A stretch of DNA of 64,000 nucleotides from JAKZVK01 sp965248255 (GCA_965248255.1 CBDFIW010000001.1:855087-919086), one strand, 5' to 3'. Positions 15,405 through 24,916 are shown, counted from the stretch's first letter. The notes: generated by a model not told the origin, from the sequence alone. Numbers and translations are program-made.

Positions 15405-18400
15405 TCACTCGACATCGAGGAACACCTCGTTGCTCGTCAGGCCGCCGACCGTGACAACGAGCACGTACCGGCCGGGTGCAAGGTCGTCGGGCAGGAGGAC
15501 GTTGAGTTGATAAAGCCCCGCAAAAAGAGGCGCTAGGCCGCTGAAGAAAACGGTTGCGTCGCGGCCGGCGACCCGCACGGTTACCGGAAGCAGCGTCTCG
15601 GCCGGCGGGTCGGCCGGAGCGGGCAGGCCCGTTTGCCCCGCCGGCTCGACCGCGCCAAGGCCGGTGCAAAAGACCACGATGATGCTGCCCGCGCGGGCCG
15701 GGCGCTCCCAAATCACGCTGCCGTCATCATTGTTGAGGATCGCCCCCAAACCAGTCACGGGATCGAAGAAGATTCCCGGCTGCACTGCCCCCACGGGCGC
15801 GGTGATGACTCCGCTCGTTCCGGCTGGTGTGGAAACGGCGATCTCGATCGTGTCGCCCACAACGCCGAAAAGGATCTGCAGATTGATTTGGCCCGGAGAG
15901 ACAAACAGCAAGGGCGCCGGCACACCGTTGATCGTGACGGTGGTTGATCCCAGCAAAGTGGGCAGCGGGAACAACGTTGCGGCTGTCTCTTCAATCGCGA
16001 GGCCGATGCCGAAAATCGTAATCAAGCCGCCGGGCGATATCGCCACGTTGGCCGCCGAAGGGCCAAGGTTGAAACCCGCGGCGTTCACGACGGCTTCGGC
16101 AAGAAATGCGGGCTGAGGCCCGAGAGCCCGGGCCAGGACGACCCGCCTCACCAGCGGCGCGTCATCGAGCCGAGCCGTTAGGGTGTTGTTTTCGCCCGCT
16201 GCCGCCAGCCGCCAAGAAAGGCTCAGCTCGCCACGATCATCAGTTACTGCCAAGGCCGGGGTCACCACACCATCGTCGTTGGCTTCGACTCGGACGGTCA
16301 CACCGGCGTAAGGCAGCCGGCTGTCATCCTGCACCCTTAAAACGACCGGCTCCGCCAAGTCACCGCCCAATCCGCCCGTCTGATCTCCGCCGGAAACCAA
16401 TTCGATGCGCAACGCAGCGGCATCATCTTTGACCTTGACTCGCGCTTGTGCCGTGTCGAAACCGGCAGACCCCGCCCGAGCTGTCAGGAGGGTAACGCCC
16501 GCAGCGGTCCCCTCAACGGGGAACGACGCCGAGGTCGCGCCCCGAGGAATCGACACGACTGGCGGCACCGAGACACCGCCGTTATCGGTTGACAGCATGA
16601 CGTCGAGGTCAGCCAGAGGCGCGGACCCCACCTCGACGGTTGCCCCACCCGCTGCCCCGAGCAGGACGCCCGAAGCGGGCCAAATGGAAAGGTGGAGCAT
16701 CCGGAGGAGGGTGGTCTCCGCTACCAAGCGAGTCTCGGTAGCGGCCTCTAGAAAGGGCTCCCACTCGGTCCGCATGCGGTCCAGCTTGGCGAGATCCGCG
16801 GCGGAGGGGTCACTGTCCGCGTCGACCAGCAGAATGAACGCGAAGTTGAAATGCCGCTGCGAGACGGTCGAGTCGGGCACCCGTGGGCCTTCCGCGCCGA
16901 TAACCATCTCGACGCTTACTTCGGTGCGGTCGCCGTCGAAGCCTATACCCGACCGGGGAGCGCTGGCAGCCGATCGGGCGCCACCAACAAAATTGCGGGG
17001 GTTCTCGACGAGGAACGTTGGGGCAACTTCGTCCGGCGTTCGGAGCCCCATAAGATACAGATCGAGCTCGCTGTAGCTCTCGACCGCGCCGGCGGTTTCA
17101 AAGCGGGGCGAGGCTATGCCGCGGTCGTCAATGCGGTTGCCTTCGAGCACGGAGGCATCGGTGTTGAAGAAGAAGCTCCAGTGCGCCTGCTGCCGACCGA
17201 GCAGGGACCTCGAGGGCAGCCCCGTGGCCGGGTCAAGGAAATCGACGTACGCCAGGAAGCGGTGTCCCGCCTCGTGGGTCATCACGGACAGGCTGTTGTT
17301 CTCACCGAGCGTAGGGATCGTCTCGGTTGAAGTGGCCGGGTAGCTGCTAAGCGGCCCCATGTTCATGAAACTCTGCAGGCGGCGCGGTGAGCCGAACTGG
17401 GTGCCGAAATCCACCGTTTCGGCACCGGTCAGCAGCTCGCCGATGCCGGTCACTTCGTTTCGGACATTGAGCTGGAAGGCGAAAGCGGTCAGCCCGACCC
17501 GCAGCCCTAGGCTATTGAAGAGGACGAGGAAGTCGTAGGCATCTTCGTGGTTGCGGTAGAACTTCTGTGCAGCAGCGAATGTGTCGAGGCTGCGAGTTGC
17601 ACTGAAGATCTCCGCCAACGCGCCGGCGACGGGGGCGGCGAGGCCCTGTGAGAGGTCCACCGCAGTTTGGCCCCCTTCGAGTCGCCCTGGCAGGATGCCC
17701 ACGACGGCCGACGTCAACGTGACGGTTTCGAAGTGAAGCTCGACTCGGCCGTCGCTGAGAAGCGTGAGCTGAAAAGTCTGTCGAGCTCCAACTCCGCCCG
17801 AGGTGAAGGGTGGAACGCTGTCCCAGGTGACGACGAAGCGCTCCGAGGTGGCGAACGTCTTGACCGGCATTCCGACCCGGCTGGGATCGAGATCCGCGAA
17901 GAACGGCGCAATCCGCGGGGGGCCGCTCGCCGCGCGGGACAGGGACCGCGCGCTCGAGGAGGTCTCGGGCTCGACGAACGTCGCGTTGCCGTCGGAATGG
18001 ACGAAGATCTCGTTGTGCGTCTCGCCGAAGAACGAAAACGGGAACGGCAACGCGACCTTGACGGCGGCGTCGTCAGCCAGGACGATCGCTGTACCGTCGT
18101 CGCGCGCCTGCTCATCGAAGGCGAGATCTTCCGACACGACGGCGTAGCCTTCCCCGCCGGGTAGGAAGTGTACGCTGCGGCCCTGGAGATCGAAGGTGTT
18201 GGGTTCGATCACGACCCCGTCGGCGCTGTCGATGACGGCGATCTCACCGACGTCGGGTCGGAGGATCCCAACGGGCTCAGGTGTCAGCGAAGCCTTGGCC
18301 TGCCGCGCCCGACGAGCAACGGCTTGACGGTGCCGAAACTGCTCGGTCAAAATGCGGCCGCGGTAGGTGCCGCTTCGAAGGGGGTCTTCCTGCCCGCTGG

Positions 18401-18482
18401 CAGCCGCCGGCAGCTGCGGCACCCCGAGGCCCCAGACGAGCAGCAGCGACACGAATCCCCGGCAAAGCCGCGAAAGCCACAT
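15405..18482 (-). CDS. Large secreted metallopeptidase-like protein with Solibacter-type C-terminal domain
   Basis: This 1025-residue protein starts with a signal peptide (GFVSLLLVWGLGVP, Ala-rich cut region). A β-rich region of about 80-330 is followed by VMTHEAGHRFLAY; HEAGH at about 403-407 is a HExxH zinc-peptidase motif. Downstream, at about 600-780, come immunoglobulin-like repeats (VPPVVSIPRGATSASF, LRVQDDSRLPYAGVTV). The last ~240 residues (from VVNAAGFN, with SPGGLITIFGIGL, INLQILFGV and VFCTGLGAVEPAG) match the Acidobacteria-enriched TIGR03437-type domain. It probably acts at or outside the cell surface. The third zinc ligand is not identified, so peptidase activity is inferred. Confidence 0.8.
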   Translation of the reverse strand: MWLSRLCRGFVSLLLVWGLGVPQLPAAASGQEDPLRSGTYRGRILTEQFRHRQAVARRARQAKASLTPEPVGILRPDVGEIAVIDSADGVVIEPNTFDLQGRSVHFLPGGEGYAVVSEDLAFDEQARDDGTAIVLADDAAVKVALPFPFSFFGETHNEIFVHSDGNATFVEPETSSSARSLSRAASGPPRIAPFFADLDPSRVGMPVKTFATSERFVVTWDSVPPFTSGGVGARQTFQLTLLSDGRVELHFETVTLTSAVVGILPGRLEGGQTAVDLSQGLAAPVAGALAEIFSATRSLDTFAAAQKFYRNHEDAYDFLVLFNSLGLRVGLTAFAFQLNVRNEVTGIGELLTGAETVDFGTQFGSPRRLQSFMNMGPLSSYPATSTETIPTLGENNSLSVMTHEAGHRFLAYVDFLDPATGLPSRSLLGRQQAHWSFFFNTDASVLEGNRIDDRGIASPRFETAGAVESYSELDLYLMGLRTPDEVAPTFLVENPRNFVGGARSAASAPRSGIGFDGDRTEVSVEMVIGAEGPRVPDSTVSQRHFNFAFILLVDADSDPSAADLAKLDRMRTEWEPFLEAATETRLVAETTLLRMLHLSIWPASGVLLGAAGGATVEVGSAPLADLDVMLSTDNGGVSVPPVVSIPRGATSASFPVEGTAAGVTLLTARAGSAGFDTAQARVKVKDDAAALRIELVSGGDQTGGLGGDLAEPVVLRVQDDSRLPYAGVTVRVEANDDGVVTPALAVTDDRGELSLSWRLAAAGENNTLTARLDDAPLVRRVVLARALGPQPAFLAEAVVNAAGFNLGPSAANVAISPGGLITIFGIGLAIEETAATLFPLPTLLGSTTVTINGVPAPLLFVSPGQINLQILFGVVGDTIEIAVSTPAGTSGVITAPVGAVQPGIFFDPVTGLGAILNNDDGSVIWERPARAGSIIVVFCTGLGAVEPAGQTGLPAPADPPAETLLPVTVRVAGRDATVFFSGLAPLFAGLYQLNVLLPDDLAPGRYVLVVTVGGLTSNEVFLDVE

Positions 18483-18654
18483 AAGAGAAGTCGAGGCCGG
18501 AAAGGCCCTCAGCCTCTATTCTCGCCGATTTGGCCCAACCCTCGGCCCGCAGCAACACCTGCGTAGGGGTGGACCGCTGCGTTCACCCCAGAGCGGCTGA
18601 GTTACTCTCACCCTCAATGCAGAGACAACCGGCCTTGCTAAGGGCCTTGCGCAA

Positions 18655-19143
18655 TCAACCACCGGCCGACTCCGACTTTCGAGTCCTTCGCAAAAGGCGA
18701 TATGAGCGCCGCTCATCCGCTTCTTGGTACCGGCGTTGCTCATCTTCACCAGCGGGAATCACCGGGGCGACCGCGACCGGCTTCCGCTCCCCGTCGACGG
18801 CTACGAAGGTCAAATAGGCCGAAGCCACGTGACGCACATCGGTCGTTCGCAAGTCTTCGGCGAAAACCTTGACGCCGACCTCCATCGACGTGCGGAAGGC
18901 CCGGTTCACGGCGGCACGCAACACGACGAGGTTGCCGATGTAGACCGGCTCGACGAAATCCATGTGGTCGAACGAGGCCGTCACGACGAAACACCGGCTA
19001 TGCCGCGTGGCGGCCAGCGCGCCCGCGATATCGACCAAGTGCATGATCTTGCCGCCGAGCAGCGTTTTCAAGCCGTTCGAGTCGTTCGGCAGTGCAAGCT
19101 CGGAAAGCTCGGAATAGGAATCACTAACCGGCTTACCGTCCAT
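18655..19143 (-). CDS. Acyl-CoA thioesterase (hotdog fold)
   Basis: The chosen start is the ATG at 19143 (MDGKPVSDS), preceded by AAAGGGAG; a longer frame to 19215 lacks a good ribosome site. The 162-residue product has the hotdog helix region LLGGKIMHLVDIAGALAATRHS and the strand FVVTASFDHMDFVEPVYIGNL, as in the YciA/ACOT-type acyl-CoA hydrolases. The second half has VKVFAEDLRTTDVRHVASAYLTFVAVD. Such enzymes release fatty acids from CoA in the cytoplasm. The C-terminal tail is charged (RRYQEADERRSYR). Chain-length preference cannot be predicted. Confidence 0.85.
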   Translation of the reverse strand: MDGKPVSDSYSELSELALPNDSNGLKTLLGGKIMHLVDIAGALAATRHSRCFVVTASFDHMDFVEPVYIGNLVVLRAAVNRAFRTSMEVGVKVFAEDLRTTDVRHVASAYLTFVAVDGERKPVAVAPVIPAGEDEQRRYQEADERRSYRLLRRTRKSESAGG

Positions 19144-19204
19144 AGGTCTCCCTTTGCCACCAATCTCCGGGCGTCTGTAGAGGCGGGTCTCAGACCGGTC
19201 CGCC

Positions 19205-19636
19205 TCAACTTCCATCTGCCTGGTCCTGCATTGCTTTCCAGCGTAGATAACTTTTCAAATAGGCCTCAGCTTGGCTCCGAAGCAAGCCATCCACCCCTGT
19301 CCACTCCCCCCGCCCGCGCTCGAACACGGCCAAGCCGTGACTGAAGGGCAGGTGGTCCCGCTCAATCGCATACCGGATGCGGACGTGGCGCCCATCGTCC
19401 TGGGCCAAGCTGAATCGCACCGCATCGGGCCCCTCGCCGCCGGGAAAGCGCGCACAGATCGTCCGGGCGTAGCCGAAGTTACACCCTTCCTCGATCAGGT
19501 CTCCGGCGGGCGCAACCGCCTCATCGTTGCGGCACCGGCAGCGCCCCGAATACAACTCGCCGAGCGGCGGACGCAGCGTCCCGGCTTGGTTCGTTTTTTC
19601 GAGCGGCTCGGTGGGGGAGAAGTAAGGGCAGGGCAT
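19205..19636 (-). CDS. Conserved hypothetical Cys-containing protein
   Basis: This 143-residue protein starts MPCPYFSPTEPL and has LPPLGELYSGRCRC-like text, then GCNFGYARTICARF. Cysteines at about 3, 33, 35, 52 and 61 could bind a metal or Fe-S cluster, but I know no characterised homologue. The second half is soluble and charged (DAVRFSLAQDDGRHVRIRYAIERDHLP). There is no signal peptide or membrane segment. It lies close behind the thioesterase gene on the same strand (61 bases from its start), which suggests co-transcription. Confidence 0.65.
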   Translation of the reverse strand: MPCPYFSPTEPLEKTNQAGTLRPPLGELYSGRCRCRNDEAVAPAGDLIEEGCNFGYARTICARFPGGEGPDAVRFSLAQDDGRHVRIRYAIERDHLPFSHGLAVFERGRGEWTGVDGLLRSQAEAYLKSYLRWKAMQDQADGS

Positions 19637-19722
19637 CCCGGGACCCGATTGCTATAGTAGAGTTCCTTCGCCCGGCTGACAAGCGTACGCCGGCTTTAGT
19701 CGACCCGATCCGGGCCCGAACC

Positions 19723-20040
19723 ATGGAGAAACAACGCCTCGAAACCCTCAAGCAGTTCGTCGAGATCAACCCCAATGATTGCTTCGCCCGCTACGGTGTG
19801 GCGCAGGAATACGTCAAGCAGGGTGAGCATGAGAAGGCGCTCGAAGAGTTCAACCGCATCTTCGAGATCAACCCCGACTATCAAGCCGCCTACTACCACG
19901 CGGGCAAGGCCTACGAGAAGCTCGAGCGCCCGGACGACGCCCGCGCGGTCTTCCAGAAAGGCATCGAAGTCGCCGCCCGCTCGGGCGACTTGCATGCGCG
20001 CAGTGAACTCGAAGAGGCGCTGGGGGCCCTGGGTTCGTAA
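19723..20040 (+). CDS. Small TPR-repeat protein
   Basis: The 105-residue product contains about two and a half tetratricopeptide repeats: NDCFARYGVAQEYVKQGEHEKALEEF, then YQAAYYHAGKAYEKLERPDDARAVF, with the conserved small and aromatic positions in place. TPR proteins are protein-interaction scaffolds. No signal or membrane segment is seen, so it is likely cytoplasmic. It precedes the disrupted ThuA-type lipoprotein gene by 26 bases on the same strand and may once have been in an operon with it. Confidence 0.8.
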   Translation: MEKQRLETLKQFVEINPNDCFARYGVAQEYVKQGEHEKALEEFNRIFEINPDYQAAYYHAGKAYEKLERPDDARAVFQKGIEVAARSGDLHARSELEEALGALGS

Positions 20041-20284
20041 GGCGGGGTTCGTAACGCGGACTCGCGATGATGTCTCTAACCAACGGGCCGCGCGGACCCA
20101 TTTCGAGCAGTCTGATACGGCGCATCGTTGTCCCCCTGGCTGTCGTCCCCCTCACCATCGTCCTCTCGTGTGTGACCCTCACTGGGTGCGCCGCAGACCC
20201 GACGCGAATCGTTTTTGGAATGGACCCGAAAAGCGAGACCAGTAGAGAAGGGACAATGAACCAGGGAACGGTAAGGAGGTTCGA

Positions 20285-20670
20285 TTGTCTCGAAGACGAT
20301 TCACGAAGGAGTTCAAGCTGGCGGCCGTCCGGCGGCTCGAAGCCGGCGAGTCCGGCTCGGCTCTCGCGCGCGAGCTGGAGGTGAAGCGCGAAAAGCTCTA
20401 CGACTGGCTGGCACAAGTCGAGCGCTACGGCGTCGAGGAAGCCTTTCCCGGCGCGGGGCGCGTCCCGGCGGCAGCGCCCGTGTCGAGCCCGGCCACGAAG
20501 CCCAGGCCCGCCTCGCGGAGCTGGAACGCAAAATCGGCCGCCAGGCCATGGAGATTGATTTTTTGTCCGCAGCCTTGCGGCGTGTCGAGGATCTGCGCCG
20601 GCCGCGCATCGTCAGTGGAACCGGCGCGTCGCTGAGGAAGTACGGGCCGCAAGGCGGCAAGGCAACATGA
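20285..20670 (+). pseudogene. IS3 orfA with an internal frameshift
   Basis: This is an IS3 OrfA, the HTH and leucine-zipper part of the transposase. It starts with TTG after AAGGAGG: SRRRFTKEFKLAAVRRLEAG, then an HTH. The N-terminal frame loses homology after about residue 65. The coiled-coil half (ARLAELERKIGRQAMEIDFLSAAL) is read in a different frame up to a TGA at 20668-20670. An indel therefore lies just before about 20490. The normal OrfA-OrfB fusion would not form, so this copy is probably immobile on its own. Confidence 0.78.
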
Positions 20671-21497
20671 GCACGCTGAGCACGCGCGATTTGTGCCGCT
20701 TGAGCGGACTGGCGCGAGCCAGCCTCTACCGCCAGGCCAAACCCGACAGCGAGCAGGTCGGGGAACTGCGGCAGGCCATTGTCCACGCCGCCTTGGACCA
20801 TCCGGCCTACGGCACCCGGCGGACGACCCAACAGCTGCGCCGTCAAAAGCTGCTGGTCAATCGCAAGCGCGTGCAACGGGTGATGCGCGAAGAGAAGCTC
20901 TTGCGGCGACGTCGCCGCACCGTTCCGCGAACGACCGATTCGAAGCACTCGCTGCGGCGTTATGAAAACCTGACGCGCGATTTCCAACCCACGGGTCCCA
21001 ACAAACTGTGGGGCTCCGATCTCAGCTACGTACGATTGGGAAACCACTTCGTCTATGTGGCGGTGGTGTTGGACGTGTATTCGCGGCGCGTGGTGGGCTG
21101 GGCCGTGGGTCCGAACCTGAAAACCGAATTGCCGCTGGCGGCGCTGCAACAAGCGTTGAGCAGCCGGCGTCCGGCGCCGGGCTGGATTCATCATTCCGAT
21201 CAAGGTTCGCAGTACGCCGCGGAAGCTTATGTAGCCACCCTGCGGCAAGCGGGCGCGAGGATATCGATGAGCCGCAAGGGCTGCCCGCAGGACAACGCGT
21301 ACGTGGAAAGCTTTTTCAAGACTTTGAAAAGCGAGGAAGTCGACTGCAGCGAGTATGAAAGTTTGGCCCAGGCGCAGGCCGAGATCGGCGCTTATATTGA
21401 GCGGGAATACAATCGTACGCGATTGCATTCGGCGCTGGGCTATCGGCCGCCGCAAGAGTATGAGCGGCTGTGGGAAGAGGCGGCTAACGCCGCCTGA
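20667..21497 (+). CDS. IS3-family transposase OrfB (DDE integrase domain)
   Basis: The 276-residue OrfB begins at the ATG overlapping the stop of orfA (ATGA). It has the HTH_21-type N-terminal region (YGTRRTTQQLRRQKLLVNRKRVQR) and the rve integrase core with D in GSDLSYVRLG, D in HHSDQGSQYA and E in DNAYVESFFKTLK. The C-terminal YNRTRLHSALGYRPPQEYE is typical. The ORF looks intact, but activity needs a frameshifted OrfAB fusion that the broken orfA cannot supply. Confidence 0.92.
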   Translation: MSTLSTRDLCRLSGLARASLYRQAKPDSEQVGELRQAIVHAALDHPAYGTRRTTQQLRRQKLLVNRKRVQRVMREEKLLRRRRRTVPRTTDSKHSLRRYENLTRDFQPTGPNKLWGSDLSYVRLGNHFVYVAVVLDVYSRRVVGWAVGPNLKTELPLAALQQALSSRRPAPGWIHHSDQGSQYAAEAYVATLRQAGARISMSRKGCPQDNAYVESFFKTLKSEEVDCSEYESLAQAQAEIGAYIEREYNRTRLHSALGYRPPQEYERLWEEAANAA

Positions 21498-22819
21498 GTT
21501 TTCTTAAGGCATGAGCAGATCTATCGATCCGATGGCGCAGCACAAGGCGGGATGCGGCCTCAGTAGGCGAGCACCCCGCCCTCATCGTTGCGATGAGTCT
21601 GCGGCCGGGTATTCCTTGGTGGGTTGCTCTCCAGCAGAGCCCGCCTCCGCTTCCCCGGATGAGTTGATCATGCCCCCATTGGGCTGGATTGGCTATCCTT
21701 TTTCAGTCAACCGCGACCCGTCCCTACTTTCTTGGCCTCGCCACAGGGGTCCACTCCACTTCGTCCCCGGAGCCGAGAGCCACGGCTACGGGATGCACGA
21801 GCACCGGGCAGGGCTCATGCTACTGGCGAGGTCGCTCAAGCAGCAGTGGCCGCGGCTCGAAACCGTGGTGACGGAGAAGAACGTATGGCCTGACTCCGCT
21901 GTCCTCGCGGACGCCAACGGCCTAGTGATGGCCTGCGAGGGCAGCAAACACGTCGCGCTAGCACACCTCGATGAGGTCAGCGCCTTGGCCGAACGCGGCA
22001 TAGGCATCGCCTTGATCCACTACGCGGTCGAGCCGCCAGAAGGGCCGGCTGCCGAAGCGGTCAGAAGCTGGATCGGAGGCAATCACGAGCGAGGTTGGTC
22101 GATCAACCCAGACTGGGCCGCCCGGTTCACCGACTTTCCCGATCACCCCGCCGCGAACGGCCTCGAGCCCTTCTCTGTCTACGACGAGTGGTATTTCAAC
22201 ATGCGCTTCGTGCCCGAGCGGAAGGACGTCACGCCGATTCTTCAGGCGCGGCCCCCGCTCAGCACACTTTTGCGAAACGATGGCCCCAACTCGAACAACC
22301 CGGACGTGCGAGACAGCGTCCTTCGCGGCGACCGCCACGCGGTGGCTTGGGCGTACGAACGTCCCGGCGGGGGGCGGGGCTTCGGCTTTACCGGCGCGCA
22401 TCACCATCACAACTATCGCGACGCCAACTTCCGCAAGGCCGTGCTGAACGGGATTGCCTGGGTCGCCGGTCTCGAAGTGCCTCCCGGCGGCGTGGAATCG
22501 GCGAAACCTACCTGGGAAGAGATCGCCGCCAATCAAGACTACGAAAAGCCGGCGAACTGGGAGGAGGCTGCCGGCCTCAAGATGTCTGGGAGTGCGGCGA
22601 CGGTTTACAGTACACTGCCGATTTCCTTGGGTGCGGCGCCGCTCGAACTGGAGGCGGCGATCCCGCCCAACCGATACCGGCACATCTACTTCGTCTTCGA
22701 GTCGGATTCCTCAACGCCCGGAGAAGGCCGCTTTCGTCTGGAGAAACCGCGATTTCGAGGCGAGCCGGGGAACGAAGCTCCTCTCTACCAAGAAACCGTC
22801 GCTCACTTCATGGGACCTA

Positions 22820-23983
22820 GTGTAGTGCGTCAAGCAGATTGCACCTTATGCAGGGCGGCACGTCCGCGCTTGACTTTCTCGAAGATGTCGGAGGCGGTCG
22901 CGGTCCAGATGAAGGGCGTGGGATGCCCGTTGTGCTGGGCGATGTAGTCGTCAATGGCGGCGACGAGCTCGTCCACGCTGCGAAACACGCCGCGGCGCAG
23001 GCGCTTGACGGTGAGATCGCGAAAGAATCGCTCGACCATGTTCAGCCACGACGCCGAGGTCGGGGTGAAATGAATGTGGAAGCGCGGGTGACGATCGAGC
23101 CAACGCTTCACAGCGGCATGCTTGTGGGTGGCATAGTTGTCCACGATGAGATGAAGCTGTTTGTCCTTGGGAGTGCGGCGGTCAATTAAGCGCAGGAAGC
23201 GCAGCCATTCCTGGTGGCTGTGTCGGGGCATGCACTCGGCGATCACGCTGCCGTCAAGGCTGTTGAGCGCCGCAAACAGGGTGGTCGTGCCGTTGCGCTT
23301 GTAATCGTGGGTCATCGTTTGGCCGCGCCCCTTTTTGAGCGGCAGGCCGGGCTGGGTGCGATCGAGGGCTTGGATTTGGGACTTCTCATCGAGCGAGAGA
23401 ACCAGAGCATGCTCAGGCGGATTGAGATAGAGTCCGACGATGTCGTCGAGTTTCTCGGCGAAACGCGGGTCATTGCTGAGCTTGAAGGTCTTGACGCGGT
23501 GGGGCTTGAGGCCATGGGCGCGCCAAATCCGTCCCACGGTGGAAGCGCTGACGCCGGCCGCGGCGGCCATGGTGCGGCGGCTCCAGTGGGTGGCGTTGGA
23601 CGGTTTCTCGCGGGTGGTCTTGTGGATGATCTGCTGTACTTTCTGCTTCGAGACGGCAGGTTTACGACCGGGCCGTGGGGCGTCTTTTGCAATGCCGGCG
23701 ATGCTGCTTTCGAGAAAGCGCGTGCGCCAGCGGGCCACCAACTGCCGCGAGACACCGAGCTGTGCGGCGATCTGCTTATTCTCGAGACCGTCGGCGGCCA
23801 GCAGGACAATCCTGGCTCGCAGGGCGAGACGAACGGCGACTTGGCGGCCGCGCGCGTAGCGGTCCAACTGCTTGCATTGCGCTGTGTTCAAAGTTACTGG
23901 TTGTGCTCTTCGCATCCCATGCCTCCTGTTAATAGAGACGATGGGAAGCCAATATAAGTTACATTATTTATGGTGCCCTACAC
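22820..23983. mobile_element. IS630-family element, copy 1
   Basis: This 1164-base element is flanked by TA at 22818-22819 and 23984-23985. The inverted ends are GTGTAGTGC on the left and GTGTAGGGC on the complementary strand of the right. It is nearly identical to the copy at 28961-30124; I noticed about five base differences over the whole length. It interrupts the ThuA-type gene. The right end carries one mismatch that the other copy lacks. Confidence 0.92.
22830..23915 (-). CDS. IS630-family transposase, copy 1
   Basis: This 361-residue single-ORF transposase has an N-terminal HTH (QIAAQLGVSRQLVARWRTRF), a second DNA-binding segment (AAAGVSASTVGRIWRAHG) and the DDE core: D in LVLSLDEKSQIQ, D in HLIVDNYATHKH and E in SASWLNMVERFF. 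It appears complete and could be active. The only protein-level difference I see from copy 2 is Phe against Leu in DI(F/L)EKVKRG near the C-terminus. Confidence 0.94.
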   Translation of the reverse strand: MRRAQPVTLNTAQCKQLDRYARGRQVAVRLALRARIVLLAADGLENKQIAAQLGVSRQLVARWRTRFLESSIAGIAKDAPRPGRKPAVSKQKVQQIIHKTTREKPSNATHWSRRTMAAAAGVSASTVGRIWRAHGLKPHRVKTFKLSNDPRFAEKLDDIVGLYLNPPEHALVLSLDEKSQIQALDRTQPGLPLKKGRGQTMTHDYKRNGTTTLFAALNSLDGSVIAECMPRHSHQEWLRFLRLIDRRTPKDKQLHLIVDNYATHKHAAVKRWLDRHPRFHIHFTPTSASWLNMVERFFRDLTVKRLRRGVFRSVDELVAAIDDYIAQHNGHPTPFIWTATASDIFEKVKRGRAALHKVQSA

Positions 23984-24058
23984 TAGCGATCATAGATCTG
24001 AGGACTGCCGCCGGCCCGAGGGTTGCGGGGGTGCCCACACAGCGGTGGGCCCCAGCGG

Positions 24059-24916
24059 TCAATCGCTGGTGGCTTCGAGTGGCACCCGGAGAGAGGCTTG
24101 GTGGTCGAGTTTGCCGTCGGAGAGGACCGACGACACCGCGTTGCGCACCTTGTCGGCGGTTTCCAGGGCCGCGTAGAGGGTCAGGCCCCAGAAGTCTTCG
24201 TTGCCGTAGACGGCCAGCCGCTGTATCCGCTGCGAGTCGCCGGGCTTGAACCACAGGCCCACGCCACCCTTCTGAAAGATGTTGTCCTTCCAGAAGTCCA
24301 CACCGCGGCCGTTGACAAACGTACCAACGGTCTGGCCCCGTAGACGGACCGAGATGCGGTTCGAGGCTGGGTCGATCAGGTGGGAAACGTCCAGCTCGAG
24401 CTTCTCGGATTCATCGATCTCACCCTTGATCACGGGAAAGCGCACCATCGTGTACTTCGGTCCTGACCGCTTCTTCGTATGCAAGAGCCGGAACGCCAGG
24501 TAGGTATCGTGGTCGGCGGCGCGAACGACCCAGGAAATAGAACCGCTTTCCAGCCGGCACACGAAGTCGGTGTGGTAGTCAACGAACTTCATGGTCGAGC
24601 GATGCAGACTCAGCGACCCTGCGCTGAAGGCGGCGCGGCTGAGAGTAGCGGCTTCATCCCACTCCGGGTCCTCCTGACTGGGAAACTCCTCAACCACTTG
24701 GAGCGCAGCCCGCCGGCTCATTTGATCGTGTAGAGATGCGAGAAGGCCGCCAGCCGTCTGCTTCAGAGAATCACCGAGCGGCGTAAGGAGTACCAACACG
24801 GCGGCGGCAATCTTCGCGAGCCGTCGAAGCGATCTAGGGCTGGGCCGGAACCCCTTGAGATGAGCACTCCAGCGTTCGAAGCCAAGCCCTTGTCGCAGGG
24901 TAGTCTCACACGCCAT
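24059..24916 (-). CDS. Membrane-anchored protein with a concanavalin-like outer domain
   Basis: The frame is open up to 25339, but the first ~140 residues are Pro/Ser/Arg-rich and look non-coding, so I start at the ATG at 24916 (MACETTLRQG). The 285-residue product has one membrane helix (LAKIAAAVLVLLTPLGD). A β-rich domain follows (FVCRLESGSISWVVRAADHDTYLAF ... KGGVGLWFKPG), resembling the DUF1080/concanavalin-like family. I have a memory of similar acidobacterial proteins of unknown function. It probably sits in the inner membrane with its bulk outside. No partner gene is nearby. Confidence 0.65.
   Translation of the reverse strand: MACETTLRQGLGFERWSAHLKGFRPSPRSLRRLAKIAAAVLVLLTPLGDSLKQTAGGLLASLHDQMSRRAALQVVEEFPSQEDPEWDEAATLSRAAFSAGSLSLHRSTMKFVDYHTDFVCRLESGSISWVVRAADHDTYLAFRLLHTKKRSGPKYTMVRFPVIKGEIDESEKLELDVSHLIDPASNRISVRLRGQTVGTFVNGRGVDFWKDNIFQKGGVGLWFKPGDSQRIQRLAVYGNEDFWGLTLYAALETADKVRNAVSSVLSDGKLDHQASLRVPLEATSD

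Larger units (their letters stand above)
20216..21758. mobile_element. IS3-family insertion sequence
   Basis: The 1543-base element has matching ends: TGGAATGGACCC on the left and, on the complementary strand, TGGAGTGGACCC on the right. Similarity continues for ~30 further bases (GCGAG-CCA ... AGGGAC on both sides). It carries orfA and orfB of IS3 type. The flanking gene reads through when the element is removed. A clean 3-base target duplication is not visible (TTT against CTT), so one copy may have mutated or the exact end may be off by a base. Confidence 0.88.
20067..22818 (+). pseudogene. ThuA-domain lipoprotein gene, split by an IS3 element and cut at its 3' end by IS630
   Basis: The 5' part (20067-20215) encodes a lipoprotein signal (VVPLTIVLSCVTLTGC) and stops at ...PTRIVF. 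The 3' part (from 21759) resumes FVPGAESHGYGMHEHRAG and runs on as a ThuA-like (trehalose utilisation) domain: DEWYFNMRF and a GFGFTGAHHHHNYRD segment are typical. Removing the IS3 element gives a continuous RIVFVPGAESHG, the expected β1-loop of ThuA domains. The gene is then interrupted at 22818 by an IS630 copy; the sequence beyond that copy does not clearly continue the protein. ThuA-like proteins are often exported and sugar-linked, but the original substrate is unknown. Confidence 0.85.
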
